From: Ignavibacteriaceae bacterium
Lineage (GTDB): Bacteria > Bacteroidota > Ignavibacteria > Ignavibacteriales > Ignavibacteriaceae
DNA: 36,310 nt
NCBI GenBank assembly: GCA_020848375.1
Contig: JADLAF010000142.1
Location: forward strand, 1 to 36,310
Direction: 5' to 3'
The notes beneath the pieces were generated by a model, which was given only the letters and a program-made list of their open reading frames with translations, was not told the DNA's origin and did no database searches. How positions within the stretch are numbered: position 1 is the stretch's first letter; each line of letters begins with the position of its first letter. The position numbers and the translations under genes are program-made. Below, one piece after another: positions 24,729 to 33,839 of this stretch.

Positions 24729-26516
24729 ATGAAAAAGAAGATATTCAGCACACTTTTTTTCCCCCTTATCATTTTTTTTGCTTTCACCGATAATGCTATC
24801 GGGCAGGAGAAAATTCCGCCCGAATGGGTCACATATTTCGAAAAATCCGGCTTCATCGGGACTCCTTCCTATCAGGAATCCATTGAATACTTTACCAAAT
24901 TCACCCGTCATTCAAAATTTGCAAAAATAGCTGAATTTGGAACCTCCCCTCAGGGCAGGAAACTCTGGCATCTTACGGTTTCAGCATCAGGCGATTTTTC
25001 GGCTGAAGCGCTGAAAAAATCCCCTAAACCGCTTCTTTTTATCCTGAATGGTATCCATTCCGGCGAAATTGAGGGAAAGGATGCAACAATGCTGCTGCTT
25101 CGGGAAATTCTGGTTACCGGGGAGAAAAGTTCATGGCTGGAAGGGGTTAATATAGTTATCGTCCCTATTTTCAGCGTGGACGGTCACGAAAGAAAGTCTA
25201 AATACAACCGTATCAATCAGAACGGACCGGAGGAGATGGGGTGGCGGACAACTGCCCAGAACCTGAATCTGAACCGTGACTGGATGAAAGCTGATGCTCC
25301 GGAGATGCAGGCAATGCTGCGGCTCATTTCCTCACTGAACCCTGATTTTCTTATTGATAACCACACAACTAATGGCGCAGATTACCAGTACACCGTAACC
25401 TACGGTCTGGAAAAGTTCAAAAACCTGCATGACTCGCTTGCCTGGTCTGTCACCAATTCACTAATCCCTTATATGGAAAGGTATGTGGAAGATCAGGGTT
25501 TTCTCATCGCCCCTTATGTCGGATTCCGGGGCGAAACTCCAGAATCCGGATTAGTTGATTGGGCCGGCAGCCCCCGCTTTTCAACCGGCTACACAGCCAT
25601 TCAGAACAGAATCGGTCTGTTGGTAGAAACGCACATGATGAAGCCGTATAAAGACAGAGTATATTCAACAAAATCAATAATGGAAGCAGTTATAACCTGG
25701 CTGCTTAAGAGCGAAACCAGAATTAAAAAACTGAACAAAATTGCAGACGAAAGTTCTGTGCGGGATTTCAACGTGAACGGGAGATACTTTCCGGTAGCAT
25801 TCCGCAACACAAATGATTCGGTCATGTTTACCTACAAAGGCATTGAGGTAAAGGAAGAAGAAAGCATCATTTCAGGAGCAAAAAAGAATGTATATACGGG
25901 GGAACCTTACACCATACAGATTCCCTTCTTTAACCACTCTCTTCCGGCTGACTCAGTAACAGCACCGTATGCTTATATAATCCCCAGGGAGTGGTCGGAA
26001 ATTGCCGAACGACTAAAATTGCACGGAGTTGAAGTGCAGACTATTCTCAGGGAAAAAGAGACTGAGGTAACAAAGTACAAATTCCATGATTTTAAATTCA
26101 GTTCAGCGCCTTTTGAAGGGAGACAATCAGTAACTACAAAATATCATACTTACACCGAACTGGTAAAAATTCCGGAAGGAAGCTTTATTGTATATACCAA
26201 TCAGCGGACGATAAGAGTTATCCTCACCGCTCTTGAGCCCAAATCAGGTGATTCATACCTGCGCTGGGGATTCATGAACAGCATCTTTGAGCGCAAGGAA
26301 TATTTTGAAGACTACGTTATGGAGCGCGTAGCCCTAGAAATGTATTATCAGGACAAAGCCATTGCGGAGGAATTTAACAAGCGCCTTCGTGAGGATCAAA
26401 AATTCCGTGAAGACAAAAGCGCCCGCCTGAACTGGTTTTACGAACACTCACCTTACTTTGACAAACAGTATCTGGTATATCCGATAATGAGAGTTGAAAA
26501 GGAAATTGAGAATTGA
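24729..26516 (+). CDS. M14-family zinc carboxypeptidase, exported
   Basis: This 595-aa protein has a signal peptide (about 1-25, ending NAIGQ) and a zinc carboxypeptidase domain. The metal ligands are H110 and E113 in NGIHSGEIEGKD and H212 in LIDNHTTNG. NLNRDW (R183) corresponds to the substrate-binding Asn-Arg pair and LLVETHMM (E300) to the catalytic Glu. The C-terminal 280 residues after the peptidase domain (VRDFNVNGRYFPVAF onward) are beta-rich and typical of longer bacterial M14 members. It probably acts in the periplasm or outside the cell on peptides. Start ATG 24729 is 133 bp from the divergent TerB-like gene. Its TGA stop lies in a heptamer repeat. Confidence 0.92.
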   Translation: MKKKIFSTLFFPLIIFFAFTDNAIGQEKIPPEWVTYFEKSGFIGTPSYQESIEYFTKFTRHSKFAKIAEFGTSPQGRKLWHLTVSASGDFSAEALKKSPKPLLFILNGIHSGEIEGKDATMLLLREILVTGEKSSWLEGVNIVIVPIFSVDGHERKSKYNRINQNGPEEMGWRTTAQNLNLNRDWMKADAPEMQAMLRLISSLNPDFLIDNHTTNGADYQYTVTYGLEKFKNLHDSLAWSVTNSLIPYMERYVEDQGFLIAPYVGFRGETPESGLVDWAGSPRFSTGYTAIQNRIGLLVETHMMKPYKDRVYSTKSIMEAVITWLLKSETRIKKLNKIADESSVRDFNVNGRYFPVAFRNTNDSVMFTYKGIEVKEEESIISGAKKNVYTGEPYTIQIPFFNHSLPADSVTAPYAYIIPREWSEIAERLKLHGVEVQTILREKETEVTKYKFHDFKFSSAPFEGRQSVTTKYHTYTELVKIPEGSFIVYTNQRTIRVILTALEPKSGDSYLRWGFMNSIFERKEYFEDYVMERVALEMYYQDKAIAEEFNKRLREDQKFREDKSARLNWFYEHSPYFDKQYLVYPIMRVEKEIEN

Positions 26517-26533
26517 GAGTTGAGAGTTTGAAA
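26506..26533. repeat. TTGAGAG heptad repeat overlapping a stop codon
   Basis: Four 7-mers (TTGAGAA, TTGAGAG, TTGAGAG, TTTGAAA) occupy 26506-26533. The TGA stop of the M14 peptidase (26514-26516) lies inside the second unit. Further right (26580-26606) is a decamer-like pair, ATCCGTGTTA and ATCCGTGTTG. Confidence 0.65.
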
Positions 26534-26702
26534 ATTATAGCATAGCGGTAAAAACGGATTTTCATCTGTATGTAGAAAAATTTGTTCTATCCGTGTTAAT
26601 CCGTGTTGCGAAGCATCAGTATCATCTGTGTGCCATCATAGTGGCAAATGTAAATTTTGGATTGTGGCTTGAAAGGTATATATCCCCCCTGCTGGCTCCC
26701 TG

Positions 26703-27353
26703 TTATTTTATAATTTCATTTAATTCGGTTATGCGGGTAATAAGAAAATCCGGCTGCTCTTTTCTGAGCAGTTCTTCAGTACGATAGCCGTAGGTAACAG
26801 CAACAGTTTTTGCACCGGCATTCTTACCGCAGCGTATATCAAGTTCTGAGTCTCCCACCATCAGAGTTTCCTCAGGAATTACCAGAAGCTCCCGCATAAT
26901 ATATTGCAGAGGTTCGGCTGAGGGCTTCACCGCAATACCTGGTCTTCTCCCCATGATAAGATCAAAATACATATCAAGCTTAAATGCGCGGAGAATCTTT
27001 TCCGCCTGATCCTGTGCTTTTGTGGTCAGGAGCGCGGTCTTACTATTTTTTCTTTTGAGATAAAGCAGAACATCTTCAACTCCCTCATACAAGGAAGTTT
27101 CAGGCAGATAATCAAAATAAAATCCTTTGTAGATGTGAATAAAATCTTCAAGATTACCTACATCAATATGAAGATCATCAAAAATCTCCTGAAAGTGAGC
27201 TCCTATTCTTGAGTCGAGCTGGGGTTTTTCAATGATATTATCCATCCCCAGTTCCCTAAAAGTCCGGTGAGTTGATCTATATATAGTCTCTGAGGAATCA
27301 GTAAGTGTTCCGTCCAGATCAAAAACCACTAATTTAGGTGATATACAGTGCAT
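26703..27353 (-). CDS. HAD-superfamily phosphatase (phosphoglycolate phosphatase-like)
   Basis: This 216-aa cytoplasmic hydrolase has all four HAD motifs: VFDLDGTLTDS (nucleophile D12, acid/base D14), LLTTKA (Thr of motif II), VKPSAEPL (K143) and MVGDSELDI (GD at 167-168). The helical cap between residues 20 and 90 places it in the Gph/PgmB-like group. Substrate is not determinable; 2-phosphoglycolate is the common one. Its ATG begins directly after the stop of the DUF2203 gene (no gap), so translation is probably coupled. Confidence 0.9.
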   Translation of the reverse strand: MHCISPKLVVFDLDGTLTDSSETIYRSTHRTFRELGMDNIIEKPQLDSRIGAHFQEIFDDLHIDVGNLEDFIHIYKGFYFDYLPETSLYEGVEDVLLYLKRKNSKTALLTTKAQDQAEKILRAFKLDMYFDLIMGRRPGIAVKPSAEPLQYIMRELLVIPEETLMVGDSELDIRCGKNAGAKTVAVTYGYRTEELLRKEQPDFLITRITELNEIIK

Positions 27354-27746
27354 TTAATTCTGATTATAAAAATATTCTTCGGGTATCATTTTCCGCTCCG
27401 AATAACCGTTTTGCACGCTATGGTAATAACGGATACTTTCTTCATCACTTCGCCAGCAGAGATATACTTCCTCTCCGCCAAACATCGCGGGAAAATCAAC
27501 CAGCCCGAATGTAAAATTCCAGTCTTTATAAAAGCAGCCGATTTCTTCAAGTTCTTTCAGGTAAGCATCAATCTGCTCAAGGCGTGCCAGCAGCCGCGGA
27601 TCCTGATTGATTTCCTCCTCAGCAAGCTCTTCTGCAAGCAGCTTTATCTCTTTCCCTTCAACAAGGATATCAGCCACAATACGGCGCACAAGCGGAAGAG
27701 TTTTAATTGCCTCTGCCGGGGTAAAATATTTTACAGCGGTTGTCAT
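27354..27746 (-). CDS. DUF2203 family protein
   Basis: This 130-aa protein matches DUF2203: EANKT-type start TPAEAIKTLPLVRRIV, a coiled helical middle (LLAEELAEEEINQDPRLLARLEQIDAYLKELEE), then EIGCFYKDWNFTFGLVDFPAM and VYLCWRSDEESIRYYHSVQNGY, the hallmark GLVDFP and CWR-E--YYH motifs. The molecular role of the family is unknown. The ATG at 27746 has AGGAACATC upstream. It is first in a two-gene operon with the HAD phosphatase, which suggests a shared pathway. Confidence 0.87.
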   Translation of the reverse strand: MTTAVKYFTPAEAIKTLPLVRRIVADILVEGKEIKLLAEELAEEEINQDPRLLARLEQIDAYLKELEEIGCFYKDWNFTFGLVDFPAMFGGEEVYLCWRSDEESIRYYHSVQNGYSERKMIPEEYFYNQN

Positions 27747-27819
27747 GATGTTCCTGCCATTAAATTCTAATTCAATAGCAAGATGAGGGATAAAGGGATG
27801 AAAGTCAAGTTAAAAAATT

Positions 27820-27852
27820 AATGGCGGTTTCTTTATCAGAATAACCGCCATT
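27820..27852. terminator. Hairpin in the gap between two - strand operons
   Basis: AATGGCGGTT (27820-27829) pairs with AACCGCCATT (27843-27852). It follows the main terminator at 27861-27896 when read on the - strand and may be a backup terminator or a 5' structure of the DUF2203 transcript. Confidence 0.55.
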
Positions 27853-27860
27853 ATGAAACA

Positions 27861-27896
27861 AGAAAAAAAAGAGTGTGATTTAGGGCAATCACACTC
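27861..27896 (-). terminator. Rho-independent terminator of the pullulanase-like gene
   Basis: GAGTGTGATT (27871-27880) pairs with AATCACACTC (27887-27896). Read on the - strand, the stem is followed by eight T residues. It lies 18 bp past the stop of the glycoside hydrolase gene. Confidence 0.92.
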
Positions 27897-27914
27897 ATTA
27901 AGATCAGATTTGCT

Positions 27915-30020
27915 TTATTTCTTTAGTTTCAGCACCAACCCGGTGACTGGTTCCAATTCTGCCTTTCCGCTGAGGGTGCGCAGAGAGGTAAGTCCTGCTT
28001 TCAGATGATCAGCCAGGACTTCCCAGTTTCCTTTAGGAAGTTTGAACTCCTGCTTCTTTTTCTGATTAGCGTTAAAGAGAACAACAAACTGATCTCCTCC
28101 GTAGCTCACTGTATATCCAAGCGCAAAAAGATTATCTGACGGAACCGGCATAAATACAACATCTTCATACTCAGCCCTGCGGAATGCAGGAAAGGTGCTG
28201 CGAATTGCGATTAGCCCCTTATAATAATCAAGAAGACTTTTGTTAAGGTCAGCATGATCATAATTGAGATAATTGGTTTTGTTGTCTTTATCGTAGGTGT
28301 TATGATCAATCATTCCTTTGTGTTTGTCCTGCTCGGTAATAGTAACCGGAATGATTTTTGAACGTGCATATTCCTGCCCTGAGTGAATCATCGAAATCCC
28401 CTGAGAGGTCATTAAAAACATCGCGGCCAGTTTATTCAGGCGGCTCTGCGGCAGTGAAAGTTTTCTTACATCATCAGGTTTATCAACCGGCTTATCATGT
28501 GGCGCTTCACCTGTTGCAATGCGGATAAAATCACTCAACGTATATCCGTCGTGCGACTCGAGATAATTCACTGAATGTTCCTTCCTCATGAACAAACCAT
28601 GTTTGTCGCGGGTGAGTGTTCCGTTTACATAGCTTTTTATTCTGTCAGGCGTATTGTTTCCGTACCATTTACCAAAAATCCATCCGTTACCGTTAAGCGG
28701 ATTTTCTCCCTTAATGCCGTTTCTGATCTGATCGTTCCATGCACCCCATCCGCGCAGTGAAAAGCCCTGCGGGTCATATCCGCCGCCCCAGGGTTCACAT
28801 ACGATGATGACATTCGGATTAATCTTTTTTGCTTCACGGATTACCAGTTCAATAGTCTCCCAGTCAAGCAGTTTGCCGAGATCAAATCGGAAGCCATCAA
28901 CGTGATATTCCTTCATCCAGTAAAGAATGCTCTCAACAATAAGACGGCGCGACATTGGCCGCTCAGTCTTAAAGTCATTGCCGCAATAACTTTCGGCAAT
29001 AAAGTTTCCGTTTTCATCAAGCCGGAAGTAATACTCTTTGTCAATCTCCTTAAAGTTGCCAAATTCATATTCGGATATATGATTATATACAACATCCATA
29101 ACCACCGCTATCCCTTCTTTGTGGAACGCTTTAACCATCTGCTTGAAGTCATTAACCTGTTTTCCCTTTTTACCTTCCCACACGTTCCAGGTTAACTGCT
29201 TCCAATCTTCGCTATAATATGCTTCCGGTGCAAAAAACGCTGCGGTCATATATCCCCAATGGTTGCGTTCATACGGATTCCAGGTATTTTTTCTGCCGAA
29301 GAACTGTTCATTATAGGGAAGTTCTATATTCGCGAACTCCATAGCGGGGAGAAGTTCAACTGTGTTCACGCCGAGTGATTTAATATAATCTATGCCGCCC
29401 CTTTTTCCTTTTTCAACCAGACCAGTGTAGGTACCTTTTTTCTCAGCACCGGAGGTCGGATGAGCAGTCATATCACGAACGTGCATTTCGTATATAATCA
29501 GGTCACGCCAGTCCCGCTGAATCCAGGTATCACCTTCCCAGTCAAAATCCCCCTCTTTCATTACGATTCCTCTGCGGGGGCTCATGTACGTATTAAAAGT
29601 TGTAACCGCTTTAGCATAGGGGTCAAGCACAATGGTAGTGTCCGCCTGATCCCAAAGACCGGGGTTATAGACTTTGAAGCCGTAATAGAGTCCGTATTGT
29701 TCCCCTTCTACTGCTACCTCCCAGACTCCGTCGTTGTCGCGGGTCATGGCAAATTCGCGTGGGTTTTTCTGTTCCGGCTTCTCGAACGTACAGAGAACTA
29801 CCTTTTCCGCCTGGGGAGCAAAGAGCCGGTAAATGGTCTTACCCGACTCAGTGAAAGCACCAAGTTTTTTGTCGGAATAATACCTGTCTAATTCTTTGTC
29901 CTTATCTGAGCGTCTTGGGGTATGGGATGGATGGCGGAGCGTATGGCTTTCAACAAATGTCAACGTTGCACCTGTGAATAGAGTAAAAAAAATAGCTGCG
30001 ATCAGAACGGCTTTTTTCAT
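27915..30020 (-). CDS. GH13 pullulanase/debranching enzyme, exported
   Basis: This 701-aa enzyme should hydrolyse alpha-1,6 branches in glycogen or pullulan-like glucans. A signal peptide or anchor (about 1-24) precedes a CBM48-like N-terminal domain (IYRLFAPQAEKVVLCTFE, residues about 50-150) and a GH13 barrel. The four GH13 regions are clear: VVMDVVYNH, GFRFDLGK (nucleophile D380), IIVCEPWGGG (acid/base E409) and LESHDGY (D491). HWGYMTAAFFAPE is a debranching-enzyme type signature. The C-terminal beta domain (FALGYTVSYGGDQFVVLFNA) completes the family layout. An isoamylase- or GlgX-like specificity cannot be excluded. It is a single transcription unit with a strong terminator. Confidence 0.9.
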   Translation of the reverse strand: MKKAVLIAAIFFTLFTGATLTFVESHTLRHPSHTPRRSDKDKELDRYYSDKKLGAFTESGKTIYRLFAPQAEKVVLCTFEKPEQKNPREFAMTRDNDGVWEVAVEGEQYGLYYGFKVYNPGLWDQADTTIVLDPYAKAVTTFNTYMSPRRGIVMKEGDFDWEGDTWIQRDWRDLIIYEMHVRDMTAHPTSGAEKKGTYTGLVEKGKRGGIDYIKSLGVNTVELLPAMEFANIELPYNEQFFGRKNTWNPYERNHWGYMTAAFFAPEAYYSEDWKQLTWNVWEGKKGKQVNDFKQMVKAFHKEGIAVVMDVVYNHISEYEFGNFKEIDKEYYFRLDENGNFIAESYCGNDFKTERPMSRRLIVESILYWMKEYHVDGFRFDLGKLLDWETIELVIREAKKINPNVIIVCEPWGGGYDPQGFSLRGWGAWNDQIRNGIKGENPLNGNGWIFGKWYGNNTPDRIKSYVNGTLTRDKHGLFMRKEHSVNYLESHDGYTLSDFIRIATGEAPHDKPVDKPDDVRKLSLPQSRLNKLAAMFLMTSQGISMIHSGQEYARSKIIPVTITEQDKHKGMIDHNTYDKDNKTNYLNYDHADLNKSLLDYYKGLIAIRSTFPAFRRAEYEDVVFMPVPSDNLFALGYTVSYGGDQFVVLFNANQKKKQEFKLPKGNWEVLADHLKAGLTSLRTLSGKAELEPVTGLVLKLKK

Positions 30021-30034
30021 AACGGTCGTTTCTT

Positions 30035-30071
30035 TCCTGAGCTCATGAATTTCTTAAAAAAGCTCAGGAAT
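30035..30071 (-). promoter_or_regulatory. 5' UTR hairpin overlapping the ribosome binding site
   Basis: TTCCTGAGCT (30035-30044) pairs with AGCTCAGGAA (30062-30071). On the - strand the 3' arm contains CAGGAAAG, the only ribosome-site-like sequence before the ATG at 30020. The hairpin could mask it and control translation, or be a remnant terminator. Inference only. Confidence 0.4.
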
Positions 30072-30419
30072 TTACGGAAATCGGGGGGTATTTTGAAGGG
30101 AAAAGTCCGGAAAAATCATTAAACCGACCGGAAGAATCAATTTGTCAAGCTAATCTCCGAAAGCACGAAGGTTAGAGTTTTTACTGAATGTTTACGGTCA
30201 AAAACTAATAAACTTTTAGAACAAAAAGGGGTGTGCCTCAGATCGTAGCACAAATGCTGGGAGGGGGGGGATCATTTACACAATCTCATTTACACTACCT
30301 TTATTTCTCTTTATTATTATATTTATTCTCTGCCCGTATGCAGCTATATGTGTTTTTTACTGTTTGGTCTTTCAGAGAGGGTTAATCCAATGCATCTCAT
30401 TTAAATTTCATCTTAACGA
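30072..30419. other. Intergenic region, no gene seen
   Basis: AT-rich stretches and a purine tract (GGGAGGGGGGGG at about 30260-30270) are present. The segment next to 30072 probably contains the pullulanase promoter; the rest is downstream of the interrupted regulator gene. I see no coding sequence or hairpin with a T run. Confidence 0.4.
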
Positions 30420-31817
30420 TTATTTTTGTAAGGATAGAATTATCCATCTCCCTCTTGTTTTTCCTTCCCGCTTTATTATACCTTTTTTCTTTAATACATT
30501 AAAATGTTCCTGAGCGGCTGAGTTATTAATCCTTAAATTTTTAGCAGCTATACGGATACTGATTTCTGGATTTTCAATTATCAGGTTTAGTATTTCTTTT
30601 TGCCTCTCAGTTAGTCTTTCCATTGTACCACCTATTATACTACCTATTGCACTACCTATTGCACCACCTATTGTACCACCTATTGTACTACTGGGTGTGA
30701 CTCCTGGTTTTGCTGATTCGGCTGGCTTTCGGATCATGACAAGAATTCCGCCATCTTTTTCGGAAATTTCGGGCGCGGGAAACCCCGAATCGAGACAAGC
30801 ATTAATGATCTTTAATGTGCCTCGTCCCCAAGTATCAATATATCCTGCCATAAAGCAGGCCTTTGCAATTTTCGGATTTCGGGGTCTGGAATTATGCTCA
30901 ACTTTTAAATCTTCAAGTTGCAGCCCCGCGGGTAAACCACCCTCATTCCATATAGAGAGCCGGTCATCATAGATGCGCATCTGAACGGGTGCCCCCATAT
31001 AGGATCGATGAACTAATGCATTTAGCAACATTTCCCTCAAAGTTTCAACGGGATATTCATCTTTTTCAATTCTTTTAAGACCATCGAAGCTGATCGGGCG
31101 GGTAAAAAATTTATCGTTTAATTTAACCTGTACTTCCTCAAGCACACTAACCAGGTTTCCCTCAACAATTTCATGAAATTTCAAATCTGTTGAATCTTTA
31201 CCGAATCGTCCTATTTTCACCTGAACATTAGGATAAAACTGATTAGGGTTTCTGCCAAATAAAATAATTGCAGCTCTTTTAATTTTTTTACCTTCAGTTA
31301 ACTGAAGTTTTTCTAATATTTGAAAGATGGAAAGAGTTTTTGTCTCCGGAAGTCTTCCCTTTCCTTTACTATCAGTGATAAATTTATTTAAACTGGTTTT
31401 GTCAATATCATTTATTTTTGCTCCTTCCTCTAATACATCGTCCCAGGTTTTCCCTGCTTTTTTAAGTAAAAATTCGTTTAGCTCTACCCCTGTGAGCTCC
31501 ATTTTTGTACTTCCGGATCGGTAATAATAACGTCCACGCAATGAAACTGCAACCGAATACGGATTTACTTTAATTACGATGTATTTCTTTCCTCTTTGGT
31601 CCTTAAGCTGTACATCACATATTATTCCCATCGAATTTCGAATTTTATTTGGAATATCTTCTGCCAATCTTGAGTACTCTTTGAGGTGAACAACTTTTCC
31701 TGTATCATCTTTACCAATAAAAATTGTGCCGCCATTTGCGTTAGCAAAACCACATATCTATTTAAGATAATCATCATGCCAACTTTGTTTGTATTCAATG
31801 TTCTGAGATTCTGACAT
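30420..31817 (-). pseudogene. AlbA_2/Schlafen-type ATP-binding transcriptional regulator, interrupted by an amber codon
   Basis: The reading frame begins at ATG 31817 (MSESQNIEYKQSW..) and continues to 30420, about 465 codons, but codon 20 (31758-31760) is TAG. Relatives read YLKWICGFANA here, so TGG has become TAG. After it the frame is intact: ICGFANANGGTIFIGKDD (AlbA_2 DNA-binding fold), then an ATPase-like region with LREMLLNALVHRSY, DDRLSIWNEGGLP and GYIDTWGRGTLKI (GHKL/HATPase_c_4 type), a short Ile/Gly repeat linker, and a C-terminal winged helix (LTERQKEILNLIIENPEISI..GRWIIL). Translation could restart at TTG 31667, losing most of the AlbA_2 domain. Such genes are often in accessory DNA or beside defence systems. 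A sequencing error or UAG readthrough would restore the gene. Confidence 0.82.
30622..30693. repeat. 12-bp minisatellite in the regulator linker
   Basis: Six tandem 12-bp units (consensus ATTGYACYACCT) run 30622-30693. Each encodes four residues (Ile-Gly-Gly/Ser-Thr/Ala) and the array forms the flexible linker between the ATPase domain and the winged helix of the - strand gene. The unit length keeps the frame, so copy number can vary without frameshift. Confidence 0.88.
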
Positions 31818-32220
31818 ATTATGTGATACCGTATATGGTTTTTTTTAAGCGAAAGCTGTGCTGATAGTAAATTCTGACCAATGACTCATAAACTCTCTTA
31901 TAGATTTTTTGAATTTTAACTGACAGAAATTATTTGCTCTTCGTTAAAAAAATTCAACCCTACAAGATAATTTGTCAAACTGTTCTTCCAATTGAGGAAT
32001 TTATTAAACAAAAATATTTATTCAGTCGGAAAACTAATTTGAATTCCAAATTCCAAAAAATACCCAAATTGAGTCTCCCAAAAAATCAAAATTCCCCGGT
32101 CAGATCAGGAAATTTAAAAATGGCTTCGTTTCATCGACCAGAACTCCCTTCCCCCTCCCCCGAAAAACAGGAATTTATTCCCCGTTTCGTGTTATTTTTG
32201 ATTAGTTAAACCTGATTATT
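31818..32220. other. Intergenic region between divergent genes, no gene seen
   Basis: This 403-bp AT-rich gap should carry the promoters of the interrupted regulator (leftward) and the aldehyde dehydrogenase (rightward). It contains several A/T-rich CCAAAAAAT-like runs and a C-rich tract at 32146-32161, but no repeat array, hairpin or credible frame. Confidence 0.4.
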
Positions 32221-33780
32221 ATGGAAAAACATACCATCTCGACAGACCCTATTACCGGCGAAATTACCGGTTACACTAAGGAAACCACCTCTGAAGAACT
32301 GAACGAAATTGTTGCCCGTGCAAAAAAAGCTGCTCAGAGCTGGGCTCTTCACAGCTTCGAGGAAAGAAGGGATTACCTCCTCAAGGTGCGGGACTTCATT
32401 GTTCAGAATGCTGACCACATCGCCCTGACGGTTTTGCGCGACACCGGCAAAACCCGATTTGATGCACTCTCAACCGAGGTCTCTAATGCAGCGTTTGCCA
32501 TTAACTATTATGCTAAAAATGCAAAACGGGTGCTCAGGAGGAAAAGGGTTAAAGGGGGCAGCATCCTTTTTATAAATAAGTTTTCTTACATTGACCGAGT
32601 GCCTTACGGTGTAATAGGAATTATCAGTCCGTGGAATTATCCCTTCGCCATCCCATTTCACGAAGTAGCAATGGCCTTAATGGCAGGGAACGCTGTTGTG
32701 CTCAAAACAGCAAGCCAGACACTTCAAACCGGCAAGATGATTAAAGAAGCAATTGAAGCAGCCGGACTTCCGCAGGATATTTTCACCCTGGTGAACATGA
32801 AGGGAAGCATTGCCGGTGAAGCATTTATTGATTCAGGTATTGGTAAACTTTTCTTCACCGGCTCAGTTGCAGTTGGTCAGGAACTGATGAAAAAAGCCGC
32901 TGATCGCCTCCTCCCCATATCTCTTGAGCTTGGGGGCAATGATCCGATGATTGTCTGCAACGATGCTGATATATATAAGGCAGTCTCTGGTGCCCTCTGG
33001 GCGGGGCTCTCAAACTGCGGACAGTCTTGCGCGGGCGTCGAACGGATTTACGTCGAGCAGGATATATATGACCCATTTGTTTCCCTCCTGAAGGAAAAAC
33101 TTGCCTCCCTCAGGCAGGGGCCCGACACTGATTTTAATGTGGATCTCGGTTCCCTGACCACCGCAGGGCAGCTTGAGACAGTAAGAAAACATGTTGAGGA
33201 TGCTATTGAGAAGGGTGCCAAAATCACACTCGGAAGCAAACCCCTTTCTGATAATCCCCTTTACTTCAGACCTGTGCTTATTGAAAACCCGACCGATGAT
33301 ATGCTCACCATGAAGGATGAAACATTCGGACCGGTACTCGCTATTCAGAAAGTAAAAGACACAGAAGAAGCCATCAGCAGAGCAAATGACAGCCAGCTCG
33401 GACTTACAGCTTCAATCTGGACTCAGAACAGGATGAATGCTCACGCTATCGCCGCGCGTCTTGAAGCCGGTGCTGTAACCATTAACGATCATCTGATGAG
33501 TCACTCATTAGCACATACCCCTTGGGGCGGATTTAAGTCATCCGGACTCGGACGCACTCACGCTGCATTTGGTCTTGAAGCAATGACTCAGCCGCGCGTG
33601 GTGATTGACGACCTGCTCCCAGGCCGGAGAAAAAATATGTGGTGGTATCCGCATGACCGTAGTGTTTATGATGGTCTTAAAGGTGCTCTCAATTTGTTAT
33701 ATGCACCATCTCTTCAGCTTAAGTTTGAAGGTGCAATCTCTTTAGTAAAGACATTCCTGAGGAGCTTCAGGGCAGGTTGA
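32221..33780 (+). CDS. NAD(P)-dependent aldehyde dehydrogenase
   Basis: This 519-aa enzyme oxidises an aldehyde to the carboxylate. Family residues are present: IISPWNYPF (oxyanion Asn), LEKT-equivalent VVLKTAS for cofactor binding, FFTGSVAVGQ, LELGGNDPM (general base E236) and NCGQSCAGVER (nucleophile C270, 34 residues later as expected), and ETFGPVLAI. The C-terminal NDHLMSHSLAHTPWGGFKSSGLGRTH and about 60 extra residues ending in an amphipathic, hydrophobic tail resemble aliphatic or fatty-aldehyde dehydrogenases that may associate with the membrane. The start ATG 32221 is preceded by AT-rich DNA without a strong ribosome site. The next gene begins 59 bp on. Confidence 0.93.
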   Translation: MEKHTISTDPITGEITGYTKETTSEELNEIVARAKKAAQSWALHSFEERRDYLLKVRDFIVQNADHIALTVLRDTGKTRFDALSTEVSNAAFAINYYAKNAKRVLRRKRVKGGSILFINKFSYIDRVPYGVIGIISPWNYPFAIPFHEVAMALMAGNAVVLKTASQTLQTGKMIKEAIEAAGLPQDIFTLVNMKGSIAGEAFIDSGIGKLFFTGSVAVGQELMKKAADRLLPISLELGGNDPMIVCNDADIYKAVSGALWAGLSNCGQSCAGVERIYVEQDIYDPFVSLLKEKLASLRQGPDTDFNVDLGSLTTAGQLETVRKHVEDAIEKGAKITLGSKPLSDNPLYFRPVLIENPTDDMLTMKDETFGPVLAIQKVKDTEEAISRANDSQLGLTASIWTQNRMNAHAIAARLEAGAVTINDHLMSHSLAHTPWGGFKSSGLGRTHAAFGLEAMTQPRVVIDDLLPGRRKNMWWYPHDRSVYDGLKGALNLLYAPSLQLKFEGAISLVKTFLRSFRAG

Positions 33781-33839
33781 TACATAAACAGCGGAACTAT
33801 ATATATGCCCGCTCCGCTGCAATGATTAATGAAAGAAAA

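Noticed and set aside
27348-27770. 140-codon + strand frame opposite the DUF2203 gene
   Set aside because: The - strand protein matches a known family over its full length; this is its shadow.
29460-29891. 143-codon + strand frame inside the pullulanase-like gene
   Set aside because: It is antisense to conserved GH13 and CBM48 coding sequence and has no independent support.
30259-30270. G-rich tract as a possible quadruplex
   Set aside because: Only one purine run is present, without the four separated G runs needed for an intramolecular quadruplex.
33777-33839. Upstream start of the nucleoside phosphorylase at TTG 33777
   Set aside because: It overlaps the aldehyde dehydrogenase stop, and family length and the MMNTVELIRKKR start favour 33840.
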